64,000 bases of DNA. Origin: an uncultured Psychrobacter sp. GTDB taxonomy: Bacteria > Pseudomonadota > Gammaproteobacteria > Pseudomonadales > Moraxellaceae. Each line of letters starts with the position of its first letter. Positions within the stretch are counted from its first letter, which is position 1. Both the position numbers and the translations under genes were made by a program. This document shows, one piece after another, positions 63,671 to 64,000 of this stretch. A model generated the notes under the pieces. It was not told where the DNA came from. It did no database searches and saw only the letters and a list, made by a program, of their open reading frames with translations. The DNA lies in contig NZ_CANMRN010000001.1 in assembly GCF_947500265.1 (NCBI RefSeq), forward strand, positions 62,001-126,000, given 5' to 3'.

Positions 63671-64000
63671 AAAGTGTCCTTATAAATAATTAAAATATAA
63701 ATGATAAAAATATAAATGATAAAAAGTTCAATGAATAGCAAATCCTTCAGTTGCTTACTATTTTATGGATTTATGCGTGGCTTACAATCATTGCTTTGTA
63801 GCAAAATGAATGAAATTACTCACACTGTGCACCTTTTTTGTAAGTGATTAAACGAAGGCGGTTTGTATAAGCTATAAAAAAGGCAGTATCAATTATTGCT
63901 AGTTTACAGGCATTATTCATCAGGTTGCACAATGCCTAATGATATACAGAGGTAGTATAAATTGTCATTGTGACCCTCTACTAAAGCCAGTAGAATACCC

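Noticed and set aside
1-64000. CRISPR arrays, prophage, complete IS, toxin-antitoxin or defence islands
   Set aside because: No regularly spaced repeats, phage structural genes, transposases or recognisable defence genes were seen in the ORF track or sequence.

Overview
The window is a chromosomal segment that looks like Moraxellaceae, most likely Psychrobacter (judged from protein flavour and gene content only; no search was run). Most of it is ordinary housekeeping DNA: rsgA, orn, lpxH, ppi, glnS, a peroxiredoxin, an SspA/GST-like gene, ruvC, fxsA, gpmI, ctpA, pilR/pilS/gacA-like, a D-Ala-D-Ala endopeptidase, thiE, a dksA/traR-like gene, pgk, fba, ruvAB, ubiB/ubiJ/ubiE, a PPK2-type phosphotransferase, a PiT transporter, msrB, gpx, an arsenic cluster, aspC, an SDR/FAD/DUF1365/Cfa lipid cluster, a CDF transporter, dps, uvrB and hisC-like. 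Three tRNAs (Val, Asp, Asn) are readable. A 6S RNA gene sits on the minus strand at about 10778-10970, hidden under a spurious ORF. The most interesting points are: (i) an XRE-type HTH fused to an AlaA-like aminotransferase, with two 19-23 bp inverted repeats of matching architecture upstream that could be its operators; (ii) a ~270 bp MITE-like element with ~23 bp terminal inverted repeats, whose outer end also matches the hairpin arms of the orn terminator; (iii) the 6S RNA with a readable promoter; (iv) a divergent metallo-beta-lactamase/rhodanese gene and arsRCHB cluster separated by a palindrome-rich intergenic region; (v) a Cfa lipid-modification cluster with a DUF2177 gene split off by an MFS/LysR pair. 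I found no CRISPR array, prophage, complete IS or clear defence system.
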